Source: Legionella wadsworthii DSM 21896 = ATCC 33877
Lineage (GTDB): Bacteria; Pseudomonadota; Gammaproteobacteria; Legionellales; Legionellaceae
DNA length: 64,000 nt
Direction: 5' to 3'
Assembly (NCBI RefSeq): GCF_000701265.1
Contig: NZ_JNIA01000025.1
Span: forward strand, 97,831-161,830
Each line of letters starts with the position of its first letter. Positions within the stretch are counted from its first letter, which is position 1. The position numbers and the translations under genes are program-made. The notes under the pieces are model-generated. The model saw only the letters and a program-made list of their open reading frames with translations, was not told where the DNA came from and did no database searches. Shown piece by piece: positions 9,519 to 18,995 of the stretch.

Positions 9519-10217
9519 ATGTTTAAATTAAGGAAAACCTATTTAATTTTCGGTCTCTCTTCTTTATGTTTCGCACCTCCTTCCTTTTCAGGTTTTTACG
9601 TGGGTGCAGGGTTCGGACCTGAGGGGGCCCATTTTACGCAAGAAGCCCATGTGGTGAGACCCGGTACTTTCGATGTTATAGATAAAAATCATTTTTCAGG
9701 TATTGGTGTGTTTGGCACTTTATTCGGTGGGTATGGCTGGCGGCATAACCGCTTTTATTTGGCCGGTGAAGCGAATGCCAATATTAGCTCTGTCGAATAT
9801 AAATTGACGAATGATGAGCGAATTCATCACAATTTTTCTAAAACAACTTTTACAGTGAAATACAGTGAGGGAGTAAGTATTTTACCAGGTTTCTTCTTTT
9901 CCGATGCCTTTTTAGCTTATGGCCGAGTTGGTTATACCAATGGTCATGTAAAAATCAATGAATCCGATCCAACTATCCAGAGCTCTTCTAGCAATCGTAG
10001 CGGCATCCGTTATGGTGCTGGAATTCGTTACAACGTGATCAATAACTGGATTTTTATGATGGATTACAGCCAGATTAACTACAGCAGAATAAAAAGCCAT
10101 GTGTTTGAACCGTTTGGCAATGTGACAAAAGACACACGAATCTACCCAAATACAGCCCAAGTAGATTTTGGCATCATTTACAGCTTCGATGCCCCTAAGG
10201 CAGTGTTTGTTAAATAA
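9519..10217 (+). CDS. Outer membrane beta-barrel protein
   Basis: A 232-residue protein with a signal peptide ending near residue 24, then GFYVGAGFG, the usual first strand of small OmpA/OprF-like or Opa-like barrels. Alternating hydrophobic strands run to a C-terminal VDFGIIYSFD strand, followed by a short tail (KAVFVK). It probably forms an eight-stranded barrel and resembles the surface barrel proteins abundant in Legionella. AAAGGA lies nine bases before the ATG. It is followed by a hairpin terminator. Confidence 0.85.
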   Translation: MFKLRKTYLIFGLSSLCFAPPSFSGFYVGAGFGPEGAHFTQEAHVVRPGTFDVIDKNHFSGIGVFGTLFGGYGWRHNRFYLAGEANANISSVEYKLTNDERIHHNFSKTTFTVKYSEGVSILPGFFFSDAFLAYGRVGYTNGHVKINESDPTIQSSSSNRSGIRYGAGIRYNVINNWIFMMDYSQINYSRIKSHVFEPFGNVTKDTRIYPNTAQVDFGIIYSFDAPKAVFVK

Positions 10218-10220
10218 CTG

Positions 10221-10248
10221 GGGGACTCATCTTTTGAGTCTCCTTTCT
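10221..10248 (+). terminator. Hairpin terminator after barrel gene
   Basis: GGGGACTCA at 10221-10229 pairs with TGAGTCTCC at 10235-10243 (one G-T pair) around a short loop, followed by a weak T-rich tract. It sits three bases after the stop codon. Confidence 0.7.
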
Positions 10249-10271
10249 AGTCAAAACAATATCCATTTATT

Positions 10272-10925
10272 TTAAGTTACAATGGTGTATATGAACGCTA
10301 AAATTACCGTATAAACAAATAAAAGAATAATTTTTACTTCAGCTTTTATCGACACTGTAAAGAAAACGAAAATTAAGTGAATTAAAAACAAAGTATAAAT
10401 TATCGTAAAATTGATTCTGCCAGCCATGGTGTAGGAATAATTTCTTAGGAATCCGTCTGGGAAAGCGTTCAATCGGGTAACGACGGTCGCGATAAGAATA
10501 ATTAAATAGATTAAATAAATTACGATAGCATACGCGATAAAGAAAATAGGTATTTGAAATTGTTCAGCCTCTTTTTCTTTATCCAAATATTTAATAAAAA
10601 TTAATCCAATGAAACAAATAATAACTCCGAAAAAGTTATAGCGAACAAAAGGGGAGCTCAATAATGGAAAAAAATCAACCTTGGCTAATAAGGACCACTG
10701 GTATTCAGCGAATAACGCGAGGAGTAATACAGGAGAAAAGAATGCCGCCTTCAGTAATAATCCCGATTCCTTTTCTTCTTTCAAAGGCTCAAACAAAGAG
10801 CGTGTATAGTTCATATTGTACAAAATAGACCATACAAAGGAACTCAAAAAAATCAAAAAAAATGCGTTAATCAGAAATAACAACGACATGGGACTCAACA
10901 AAACAGAAAGGAAGTTTTCGTGCAT
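10272..10925 (-). CDS. Multi-pass inner membrane protein, unknown function
   Basis: A 217-residue, very hydrophobic protein with about six predicted membrane segments separated by short polar loops. One is a Lys/Glu-rich cytoplasmic loop, DKEKEAEQ, near residue 115. AGGA lies about eight bases before the ATG. I do not recognise the family and see no catalytic motif. The gene is monocistronic. Confidence 0.7.
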   Translation of the reverse strand: MHENFLSVLLSPMSLLFLINAFFLIFLSSFVWSILYNMNYTRSLFEPLKEEKESGLLLKAAFFSPVLLLALFAEYQWSLLAKVDFFPLLSSPFVRYNFFGVIICFIGLIFIKYLDKEKEAEQFQIPIFFIAYAIVIYLIYLIILIATVVTRLNAFPDGFLRNYSYTMAGRINFTIIYTLFLIHLIFVFFTVSIKAEVKIILLFVYTVILAFIYTIVT

Positions 10926-11160
10926 TTCAAATCCTGGAATTCTTTTTTTTTATAATTATAGAATATGTTTAAATAATTACCTCTTTCAATCTCCACCTTG
11001 GCAAATCCTTTATTGAAATTAAAGGGGAATGATGCATTGAAGGAAATGCCTTAAAACTCAGGGTTGTAGAAAACTTCTTATCGCATTAAGTAAATTTGTG
11101 GCATAAATTAACCCAACTAAAAATCGAAATATTCTTCAATAGGAAAAAACATTAATACAT

Positions 11161-11811
11161 TTAAAGTAAAGGGCAGCAAGGAACCATCACTTCTAAATCT
11201 TCAGCTGGTTGTGCGAAATAAAAGCTTAAACTGTTTGGATTTAATCTTTGAGGGTACATGAATTCTTTATTACTAAGTAAACGGTTTAACCATGAGGCGT
11301 TCATGTTTAGTGATGAGCCATAAAACATATTAATATTGTTTTCAGAAAGTGAGAATGTCACCCCAGCCCAGGGGTCAAGTAGAAAACCATTTGTAATCAC
11401 AACTGAATGTTGGATGTCTTCAATATCATAAATCAAGGCAGGGATGTTTTGTTGCCTTAATAATGTCGCTAAATAAAAAGCTTGATGTTCACAATTACCT
11501 CCCCTGCATTCTGCAATGGTATATCTTATGGCGGCGCTGGCATCAAAAAAAAATAATGCTTTTTCCTCCATATATTTTGAAATCTTAAATAAAAAAGAGC
11601 GGATAATTCCGATTGCATTCATTGCGATACAACTATTTTTATTGTACTGATCCATTCGTGTTTTCACGATTTTTTTAGTTAATGGATTAATAACCAATGC
11701 GGACGTGCTCGCAATACATTCATCCATTGTCGTTTGTAGCGCTTTCTCTATTTTTGCCTTAAAAAATGATTTTTTGCTGGTTTTTAATTTATCATCTTTG
11801 AAGAGAGCCAT
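11161..11811 (-). CDS. Transglutaminase-like cysteine enzyme, effector candidate
   Basis: A 216-residue soluble protein. A Cys-His-Asp triad is laid out as in transglutaminase-core proteins: GGNC107EHQA at the start of a helix, then PALIYDIEDIQH135SVVI, then FLLD146PWAG. The N-terminal 90 residues are basic and helical. The open frame begins further upstream at a TTG without a binding site, so I chose the ATG at 11811, which has AAGGA about ten bases before it. The enzyme could be a deamidase, protease or transglutaminase acting on host protein, but that is inference; only the triad is visible. It stands alone in AT-rich flanks, as many translocated effectors do. Confidence 0.7.
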   Translation of the reverse strand: MALFKDDKLKTSKKSFFKAKIEKALQTTMDECIASTSALVINPLTKKIVKTRMDQYNKNSCIAMNAIGIIRSFLFKISKYMEEKALFFFDASAAIRYTIAECRGGNCEHQAFYLATLLRQQNIPALIYDIEDIQHSVVITNGFLLDPWAGVTFSLSENNINMFYGSSLNMNASWLNRLLSNKEFMYPQRLNPNSLSFYFAQPAEDLEVMVPCCPLL

Positions 11812-12157
11812 CTCCAATTTATCCTTAGAACGATATCCCTGAAGGAGGGAAACCAAATATAATTTAAATAGAATCTATCTTTTCGAAATTTCATTATCTT
11901 TACTCAATCAAATAAACTAAAATCAATTACTTTTCCTGCAACTTACAATGAGTTATTATTAGGCACTATGACTATCTTAACTATTTGTAAAGCAAACTGA
12001 CAATCAAGAAATGATAAATAATTAAACTGGAAAATCAGTTATGCACGATCAGTCTATTATTTTTACACTTACGAAAGGACATCGAATTAAATAATGATGT
12101 TGACCATAGAATGGAATACCCCCGGGTACATATGTCTAACTAAATGAGAGAGGGAGA
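11812..12157. other. AT-rich intergenic region
   Basis: This region separates divergent orphan genes. It should hold both promoters. I see no gene, repeat or structured RNA. Confidence 0.55.
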
Positions 12158-12982
12158 ATGGGCATTTTTAAGGAAATAACAGAACATTATTGTCAAAAAA
12201 TACTGGACACGTATTTAGAAGAGACTGGAAAAAAACTATACCCTGGTTATGAAGCCGAATTAGTTGTTCAAAGAAATGATTTTGCTAAATGTTTCATTAA
12301 AGAAATAAAAGAAATTGAAATAAAAGGCGATGATTACCTCCATTATTTCGATCAGATTATAAAAGATGCAAATGCCGCTTTAAAAAAAGTTAAAGAAGCG
12401 GTAGCCGAACACAACAGAGAACTAAAAAAAGAATTCACCACCGATCTTTATGAAAGTTTTTTCACTGTGAGTTTAATTAATTTCATTAATGCTGTACGTG
12501 AACTTTATAAAAAAAGTGACACATTAGTTACCGAAATCAATGATTCCGCCGAATTCTGTGATAATCGGGAAATTCCCTGGATTAACCAGTTTTCCTATGT
12601 CTTATATCAATACATTCTGAACAAAGAGTTTGATATTGCCACTAAAAAAGTGGAACGAGATATTTTTAATGCAAAAAAAGAAATGATTCTAAAATACATC
12701 CAGAATGCATTTAGCCTTTATCATCGATTTGAAAAGAAAGAAGATAATGAAGAATATCAGACGTTAATGAAGTTATTGTTATCGAGTATGGCATCCGAAG
12801 AAAAAGGCATCCAACGGCGTAAATCGGATGAAAATAGTTCAGGCTATATGTCTTATCTTTCTCATAGTTTTTATAAAGCTTCTGAAAAAATAATTGGAAA
12901 AAACCTACTAGGTCAAAAAATTGATTTTTTAGTCACTGAATTTGATGAACGCGTAGCAACTAGCGGACTTGCATATACCTAA
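12158..12982 (+). CDS. Orphan helical protein, unknown function
   Basis: A 274-residue, Lys/Glu-rich helical protein without signal peptide or membrane segments. A strong purine-rich ribosome binding site (GAGAGGGAG) precedes the ATG. Several heptad-like stretches between residues 60 and 200 suggest coiled coil. It is convergent with inositol-3-phosphate synthase. I do not recognise a family. Composition and isolation resemble translocated substrates, but there is no direct evidence. Confidence 0.7.
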   Translation: MGIFKEITEHYCQKILDTYLEETGKKLYPGYEAELVVQRNDFAKCFIKEIKEIEIKGDDYLHYFDQIIKDANAALKKVKEAVAEHNRELKKEFTTDLYESFFTVSLINFINAVRELYKKSDTLVTEINDSAEFCDNREIPWINQFSYVLYQYILNKEFDIATKKVERDIFNAKKEMILKYIQNAFSLYHRFEKKEDNEEYQTLMKLLLSSMASEEKGIQRRKSDENSSGYMSYLSHSFYKASEKIIGKNLLGQKIDFLVTEFDERVATSGLAYT

Positions 12983-13113
12983 TTTTCTCTAACGATGGAT
13001 ATTTACTACTTTAAGCTGCTGCAGCAATTCATCTAATAGGTTCTGTTGCTAAATAACAGGATCAAATTTAGTTTTGCGGCAGCTTTTATCCAAATCCATA
13101 TCCGCTTCACTCA

Positions 13114-14472
13114 TTAAGGAATTTCTTCATAAGTTCTATCCAGATTGAAATCATAATAATCCAGCCCCAAGTGGGTTATTAGATCTTCACTCATCATGTG
13201 ACGTAGGGTATTCTGCAGTTTAATAAGCTGCTTAAACACATCATGGACGGGAGTAAGTCCCACTGCTGTTTGAGGAGACTTAAAATAAAAGGACAACCAC
13301 TCCTGAATTCCAGACATTCCAGCTCTTTTTGCAAGGTCTATAAATAGAGCAAGATCCAGGACTACAGGTGCGGCCAATATGGAGTCTCTGCATAAAAAAT
13401 TAATTTTAATCTGCATGGGATAGCCAAGCCATCCAAAAATATCAATATTATCCCAGCTTTCTTTATTATCTCCATGGGGCGGATAATAATTAATACTGAT
13501 TTTGTGGTACATATTACTGTAGAGCTCTGGATTTAAATCCGGTTGCAATATCTCTTCTAAAACATTTAGTTTTGAGATTTCTTTCGTCCTGAAATTATCA
13601 GGATGATCCAGGACTAATCCATCGCTATTCCCCAATATATTGGAAGAAAACCATCCTCTAATACCTAATGCCCTCGCCTGCAGACCAGGAGCTACAATAG
13701 TTTTCATCAGAGTTTGCCCTGTTTTAAAATCTTTACCGCCAATGGGTGTTGAAGTATATTTTGCCAGTTCAATTAGAGCAGGGATGTCACAAGTTAGATT
13801 AGGCGCCCCATTTAAGAAAGGAACACCTGATTTTATTGCCGCGTAAGCATAAATCATTGAAGGACTTATCGCAGGATGATTATTTTTTAATCCTTCTTCA
13901 AATCGTTCTAAAGTGGTATGGACTTGAGAGGATTCAAGGTATTTTTCTGTAGAGGCACACCATATCATGACCACCCGTGAGCAATCATTTTTTATCCGGA
14001 AATGTTCGATGTCGCTCATTAACTCTTTGGCTAAATCATAGTAGCAGGATGTATTTTTTATATGATTTCCTTGAATATTTTGGACGTAAGCACTATTGAA
14101 GACCGCTTTCATTGGGCGTATCACATCTAAATCTTCTTTTAATAGATGAAGTAAATTGTGTTCTAAAACGCCCGCCCGCATCGCGGTTTCATATACACTT
14201 TCATCCCGAATATCCCAACCGCCAAACACTAAGTCTTGTATCAGAGCAAGCGGAACAAAATCCTTTATCAGGGGTTGATTATTCTCAGTCCGTTTCCCCA
14301 GTCGAATCGTCCCCATTTGCGTTAATGAACCGATAGGTAAAGCCAATTGCTTTTTTATGGCCTCAACACCAGTGATAAGCGTTGTAGCCACTGCTCCTAA
14401 ACCAGGAATCAATACACCCAGTTTTCCCTTGGGTTCTTCTATTTGATACCTTTCTTTTTCTTCCTTTAACAT
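13114..14472 (-). CDS. ino1: Inositol-3-phosphate synthase
   Basis: Converts D-glucose 6-phosphate to 1D-myo-inositol 3-phosphate in an NAD-dependent internal cyclisation. The 452-residue protein has the N-terminal NAD fold (VLIPGLGAVATT) and the family blocks NGAPN, GGKDFKTGQT, NILGNSDG and KINFLCRDS. AAAGGA lies about ten bases upstream of the ATG and is embedded in the end of the phosphatase gene, whose stop is three bases away, so the two are coupled. It is the last gene of a five-gene minus-strand unit. The phosphatase just upstream is a plausible candidate for dephosphorylating the product to inositol; this link is inference. Confidence 0.95.
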   Translation of the reverse strand: MLKEEKERYQIEEPKGKLGVLIPGLGAVATTLITGVEAIKKQLALPIGSLTQMGTIRLGKRTENNQPLIKDFVPLALIQDLVFGGWDIRDESVYETAMRAGVLEHNLLHLLKEDLDVIRPMKAVFNSAYVQNIQGNHIKNTSCYYDLAKELMSDIEHFRIKNDCSRVVMIWCASTEKYLESSQVHTTLERFEEGLKNNHPAISPSMIYAYAAIKSGVPFLNGAPNLTCDIPALIELAKYTSTPIGGKDFKTGQTLMKTIVAPGLQARALGIRGWFSSNILGNSDGLVLDHPDNFRTKEISKLNVLEEILQPDLNPELYSNMYHKISINYYPPHGDNKESWDNIDIFGWLGYPMQIKINFLCRDSILAAPVVLDLALFIDLAKRAGMSGIQEWLSFYFKSPQTAVGLTPVHDVFKQLIKLQNTLRHMMSEDLITHLGLDYYDFNLDRTYEEIP

Positions 14473-14475
14473 AAG

Positions 14476-15087
14476 TCATATCCTTTCTGGTTTTATTTCT
14501 CCGGAATCATTCAACAAAAAAATACGTGCAGAATGCTCATCAACCCCAATCCAGCTGACAGAGGCTGGACTAATCTCAATACGGTGAAACATGTCTAAAT
14601 GAATGCCTGCATAATAAGCAACTGCAGATTTGATCAAATCTGCATGGGTTACTATTGCAATCATTTCTTGTGTATGTTTGATAAATAATTTTTCCATTCC
14701 TGAAATCATGCGATACTGGGCCTCAAGCATTGATTCTCCACCAGGAATACGGCAAAAACTTCTGAATTGGTTGAATTGGCGAAAATGGGATGAGCTTTCA
14801 AGTTCATCTATTTTCCTATTGGTCCATTCCCCATATTGCAGATCGGTGAACTCGTTCATGATGATATTTTTTAAATGAAGAATTTTTGCCAATGGCTCTG
14901 CAGTTTCTATTGCTCTCTCCAGAGGACTGCTGTAGATGGCAGATATGGGAAGTCCTGCAAGACGTAATGCCAGTTTGTCTGCTTGAAACCGGCCTTCAGT
15001 ATTTAATGAAAGACCCTGCAAACGCCCAGCGAGCACTTTCCCTACTGCATCGTTCATTCCATGGCGTATCAGAAGAAAATTGGTCAT
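14476..15087 (-). CDS. Histidine phosphatase family protein
   Basis: A 203-residue phosphoglycerate-mutase-like phosphatase. The N-terminal FLLIRHG motif carries the phospho-accepting His9. A second Arg is in SSPLERA, the acid is in QYGEW, and the second His is in VTHAD. The frame runs 22 codons further upstream, but the ATG at 15087 is preceded by a perfect AGGAGG at four bases and begins exactly at the family start. Members act on sugar phosphates, cofactors or phosphoproteins. Position directly before inositol-3-phosphate synthase suggests inositol phosphate or a sugar phosphate of the same pathway. Confidence 0.9.
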   Translation of the reverse strand: MTNFLLIRHGMNDAVGKVLAGRLQGLSLNTEGRFQADKLALRLAGLPISAIYSSPLERAIETAEPLAKILHLKNIIMNEFTDLQYGEWTNRKIDELESSSHFRQFNQFRSFCRIPGGESMLEAQYRMISGMEKLFIKHTQEMIAIVTHADLIKSAVAYYAGIHLDMFHRIEISPASVSWIGVDEHSARIFLLNDSGEIKPERI

Positions 15088-15168
15088 AGTGCCTCCTGAA
15101 AACGGCACGATTACGTGCCTTGCATCCTGACCTTCTTTTTCGCAGGATGCCAATAGGATCCTTGAGAA

Positions 15169-16056
15169 TTAATTGGCATAGCGTTTAATCATCTTCACGC
15201 AAAAATCAGAAAACTCTTCAATTTTTTGAGGCGGGCTCGTATGATGCGGCTGAATACCTCTAGATTCCGGCGTAAAACAGAAGGTCACCGTCAGATCAAA
15301 CTCTTGAAGTGCACTCATCATTTTGTCCAACCATTTTTCTCCCCCAGGCTTCAGATAATCCGACCAACTTAATCCTGTCCGCACACTTTTCACCCCCAAT
15401 CTCCTCAACCAGCTTACTGCGTCTTCAAGTCGATGATCGTCAAAGTGAAACCATTGGCAGATACCTAAAGCGGGCGTGTAATCCGCAAATTTTCGTAGTG
15501 CGAGCTTGGGTTCGCCATTTTCTTTTAATAAACCCATATAGAAATGGCGGTAATAAGACGATCCTTCCGCTTCCTTGTGACGTGTGGTTGCCTCCCAAGC
15601 TTTCGGTAAATCATATAAGCTATACCAATGTATTTTTCCCACACGACCAATCAGCAATTCAGCAGTACGAATGAGCCCGAATTCCTGCACCTCTTCCGCT
15701 CCGAAAGAAGAAACGCCAGCTTCAGTTACCCACACAGGCAAATCAACAACAGCCTCAATTTCTGATATTTTTTCTTTCCATTGATGAATTGACCAATTAT
15801 TCCAGTCCAGAGGAAAACCATGCACCCCTACCGCATCGAGATTTTCCAATACACCTAAATGGTTCATTCGCTGGATAAATAAGGGATCTATGGGGGAAAT
15901 ACCTCCCAAAACTCTGAGTATTCCCGGATTTTCAGCTTTTACTGCTTCAGCGGCCATCTTTACCATATTGGCGTAGATAATCCAGTCGGGATCTAATTGA
16001 AAATCCCAATGAGACTTATTATTTGCTTCATTCCAAAATTTAACTGCTTCAATCAT
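15169..16056 (-). CDS. Clan GH-A-like TIM-barrel glycosidase, apparently circularly permuted
   Basis: A 295-residue protein. It begins almost at once with the acid/base motif F-W-N-E10-A-N-N, normally at the end of strand 4 of a clan GH-A barrel. The nucleophile motif W-V-T-E112-A-G (strand 7) and a WYSLYD segment (strand 8) follow. After residue 193 comes sequence that reads like the start of such a barrel: GICQWFHF, LRRLGVKSVRTGLSW, then a strand-3-like VTFCFTPESRG and HHTSPP, ending in KMIKRYAN. That tail would lead directly into the N-terminus in the usual order. The ATG at 16056 has AAGGAAG upstream; the longer frame has none. Fewer than 180 bases separate it from the gene upstream, too little for missing strands. 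Substrate unknown; probably cytoplasmic. Confidence 0.75.
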   Translation of the reverse strand: MIEAVKFWNEANNKSHWDFQLDPDWIIYANMVKMAAEAVKAENPGILRVLGGISPIDPLFIQRMNHLGVLENLDAVGVHGFPLDWNNWSIHQWKEKISEIEAVVDLPVWVTEAGVSSFGAEEVQEFGLIRTAELLIGRVGKIHWYSLYDLPKAWEATTRHKEAEGSSYYRHFYMGLLKENGEPKLALRKFADYTPALGICQWFHFDDHRLEDAVSWLRRLGVKSVRTGLSWSDYLKPGGEKWLDKMMSALQEFDLTVTFCFTPESRGIQPHHTSPPQKIEEFSDFCVKMIKRYAN

Positions 16057-16232
16057 ATAATACTTCCTTTTACGTACAGCGCAGCGCATCCATTAAACCT
16101 GCCGCAATCTGTCAATTTATCCTATAGGATTAATGAGGTAATTTATATTTGCTTTTTATAACTAGTCACTTAAGGTTTTTCATTAATATCAACAGGTTTT
16201 CACTAGAGAACACTTGTACTTTACCTGATGTA

Positions 16233-17645
16233 TTAATTCTCTGGAGGATGTTTGCTGTGCCGCAGTATCATCTTCACTAATTTACCGAAAATACCTCTTT
16301 GGTACGTTAAACCATCATAAATGACCACCGACATTTTTGCCCAAATGATATAGAGCTGAGGGAAATTTAGTTTACTGGATACCCAAAATATCCTATGGCT
16401 CCATTTGGAAATGAAATAGCGCATGCGATAGATTAATTTGCGCTTGAAGGAAAGATTCTTTGCGCCAGGCGCTACGCGTTTGTGCAGCATTTCTTTCATA
16501 CGCGCGTGAGACAACCTGTACGCGAGCCCTTCTCGTCGCTGCCTTAGACCTGCTGCTTGTGTATCCCCTACGAATTCCCCATTCACCGCATCAAGATGCA
16601 ATCGTTTCTCTTTAATGCCTTCCGCGATCATTTGTTCTATTTCCAAAGAGCGTGTTACCACTACATTGTTTCCCATACCTTCCGAAGAATAGGGCTCAAC
16701 CCATGCATCCCCAAAAGATATGTCCGCTGTTTCCGCAGTGACATCATCACAGTAATTACATGCAGAGTTCATAAAAAAACCTGCACCCCAATCCCCATCG
16801 ACCAAATGCCACCAATCTTTATTCACCTTGGTGCCATCCTTCAAAGTGAACATTGTATTGTACCAATTTGCAGGACGATCTGGATTTTTATAGCGAAAAT
16901 CTATCTCCTGAATCAAATCTACAGGTACATTCATTTGTGTTGCCATACTCTCGATAAACCGAGAACTTTTCATATGGCCGCAGAATAACCCAAGTGTATA
17001 TATGATGCGCTCTTTAAAAAGCGGGTCTTCTTGCCTCAATAGCTGTATTGCCTTAATAAAGCAAGGGATACCCACCACTGCATACCGACCTGGCTGAGAA
17101 CGGATGATTTGCAACACTTCAGAAAGATCAGTCGGATAATATCTAGACTTAGCTCCTTCCCTGACTTCTTGTTCAGTTCTCGAAATTCTGTATCGAAAAA
17201 ATCTTTCTCCTGGTTCATGCTGCTCTTTAACGGCAACTACGTGGGCAACCCCATCGATAAGACCTTTTTTCAGTAGTTCGGTAGCCATCCAACTGACCAT
17301 CCCTCCCGAACTTCCCTGCAGGCGAAAGTCTTGCTCTGCCACAGAGCCAACAAATGCCTTTTGAAAATATCCCGAAGCGTCGCAATAGAGGGAATCAGCA
17401 GAGAAAATTTTTTGCGCAAGCTCATTTTCACTTTGAGACACTGGAGAGAACGGACATGTTTTATTAAATCTTTCGTCAGGTTCATTGAGCCACTCTTCGG
17501 GTCCTTTGGGTATGAGTTGTCCATAACGATCAAATCCTATTTTTGCTTCAGGAATGCCTGACAAAGCAACACAACAGCCGCAACCAATACACAGACCCTC
17601 CTCAATCAATTTTTTAGGGCTTACCCGTTTATTGGAATAGTCCAT
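16233..17645 (-). CDS. FrhB-type coenzyme F420 hydrogenase/dehydrogenase beta subunit family protein
   Basis: A 470-residue protein with an N-terminal Fe-S motif, C19-x-x-C22-x-x-C25 with C64-P, followed by the FrhB N- and C-terminal domains (QGSSGGMV near residue 110, GIPCFIKA near residue 198, and C-N-Y-C-D-D with SFGDAW around residues 285-300). These proteins occur in exopolysaccharide loci next to polysaccharide pyruvyl transferases, as here, and are thought to be flavin/Fe-S oxidoreductases; a real F420 role is not implied. The start lies one base after the stop of the pyruvyl transferase gene, so the two are translationally coupled. Confidence 0.9.
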   Translation of the reverse strand: MDYSNKRVSPKKLIEEGLCIGCGCCVALSGIPEAKIGFDRYGQLIPKGPEEWLNEPDERFNKTCPFSPVSQSENELAQKIFSADSLYCDASGYFQKAFVGSVAEQDFRLQGSSGGMVSWMATELLKKGLIDGVAHVVAVKEQHEPGERFFRYRISRTEQEVREGAKSRYYPTDLSEVLQIIRSQPGRYAVVGIPCFIKAIQLLRQEDPLFKERIIYTLGLFCGHMKSSRFIESMATQMNVPVDLIQEIDFRYKNPDRPANWYNTMFTLKDGTKVNKDWWHLVDGDWGAGFFMNSACNYCDDVTAETADISFGDAWVEPYSSEGMGNNVVVTRSLEIEQMIAEGIKEKRLHLDAVNGEFVGDTQAAGLRQRREGLAYRLSHARMKEMLHKRVAPGAKNLSFKRKLIYRMRYFISKWSHRIFWVSSKLNFPQLYIIWAKMSVVIYDGLTYQRGIFGKLVKMILRHSKHPPEN

Positions 17646-17646
17646 A

Positions 17647-18720
17647 TTAAACCTTTAATGCCTCATCAAGAAAGGCATTAGATACTGCCTTTAAGAATTC
17701 TATTTTATGAATCATTTTTTCTTCAGGTAGATTACTGAGCAAACCATTGAAAACCGTTGAGGGAGTATGGTTGTAGACAATGTGGTTTTCACCGTCTAGT
17801 AACTCCATCAAACACAGCAATTTGATGCTGCGATAAGAAGTGGGTTCACAAATAAAAGGTTTATTATTCCTCAAAGCAAAAATACAACCATGGAAAAAAT
17901 TGGTGGCTACTGCTTTTGCTTTAGCCATAAATAATGCAAAATCATTGGGATTGGCCGTTATCCATTGCTTATCAGCCCAATCATTACGATACCCAATACT
18001 TATGAGTGTCATATTTTTTTGTTTTGCCCACTTTCGCAACTTTGCTATAAAAGAATTGGAGAAATGATGACCATATATGGCAATAAAGTTATCTTGCAAA
18101 ACCGCCGTTTTGCCTCCATCGATTTCTAAAGGAAAAACCAAACACGGGTCCAGTACAATTTCCGGATTAAAATTTAATGCATGTCGAAAAATAGCCTGCG
18201 CATTCTCATCTCGTACGGAAATTTGGTCTAAATTTTTTAGCTGTTCTATCCAGTAAGGCTCCAATCCATTCCAGGCACTGTAGTTTCCAAAACTTGCGGC
18301 ATAAGAGATAATTCGCTTGGCGAATAATCCTTCTCCAAAAAATATCGGGATTTTTCCATACCAAGGATGGGTCAAATTCCACACCTCATCACTGCCTATG
18401 ACGATCACATCATACGCCTTCATCTCTTCAGGCTTGTTGATATTAAACGGAGACGACAGTGGCAGTGATTGGAAAGCACGAAAGAAACCCTGTATTTTTT
18501 CTCGGTACAGAGGATAATCGGCTCGGTTTAATTGAGTGGGAAGGAGAGGGCGATAAGCGCATTTCAATTCCGCAATATTGATACTTGTTGAATGGTGGTC
18601 TAGAATCGTGACCTCATGTCCACGAGCCTGCAGTCCTTTAATCAAACATTTGGCTTGCCAATAACTTCCATAATTGATGCATTTATGGAATGTAAGAATT
18701 CCTATATTTAAGCTTTCCAT
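17647..18720 (-). CDS. Polysaccharide pyruvyl transferase family protein
   Basis: A 357-residue CsaB/WcaK-like enzyme expected to transfer pyruvate from phosphoenolpyruvate to a sugar as a ketal, or a related reaction. The visible family features are NIGILTFH and NYGSYWQ at the N-terminus, a VIGSDEVWNL block near residue 125, SYAASFG near residue 160, and ATNFFHGCIFALRNNKPF with the conserved His near residue 288. It is the first gene of the five-gene unit that ends with inositol-3-phosphate synthase. It is cytoplasmic. The acceptor is unknown. Confidence 0.9.
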   Translation of the reverse strand: MESLNIGILTFHKCINYGSYWQAKCLIKGLQARGHEVTILDHHSTSINIAELKCAYRPLLPTQLNRADYPLYREKIQGFFRAFQSLPLSSPFNINKPEEMKAYDVIVIGSDEVWNLTHPWYGKIPIFFGEGLFAKRIISYAASFGNYSAWNGLEPYWIEQLKNLDQISVRDENAQAIFRHALNFNPEIVLDPCLVFPLEIDGGKTAVLQDNFIAIYGHHFSNSFIAKLRKWAKQKNMTLISIGYRNDWADKQWITANPNDFALFMAKAKAVATNFFHGCIFALRNNKPFICEPTSYRSIKLLCLMELLDGENHIVYNHTPSTVFNGLLSNLPEEKMIHKIEFLKAVSNAFLDEALKV

Positions 18721-18804
18721 ATCACTTTTTTATTGTGAGATCTTGGTTTATTTCATCTGAAATAGTACCAAACACGAGATTAGATAGAAAAAAAACAGGA
18801 TAAT

Positions 18805-18888
18805 ATGTCTTTAGCTCAATATCTGAAATTCATAAAAACCTTTTTTGAGTCCTCATTTACCTTGAGCGCTATGGAGGAAAATAAGTGA
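18805..18888 (+). CDS. Possible 27-residue peptide gene
   Basis: ATG at 18805 is preceded by AGGA at four bases and opens a 27-codon frame coding for an amphipathic, aromatic-rich helix (KFIKTFFESSFTL). It lies in the gap between two minus-strand transcripts and points the other way. Such a short frame can occur by chance; conservation is needed. Confidence 0.2.
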   Translation: MSLAQYLKFIKTFFESSFTLSAMEENK

Positions 18889-18995
18889 ATCAAAGCATTA
18901 AAATCTTGTATCGTGTATTTTTATAAGGAGGACATGTTTTAATCCTGTTCAACTTTGTGGAAGTAGGGCCGTATTTGTGAGTGAATAATCCATCA

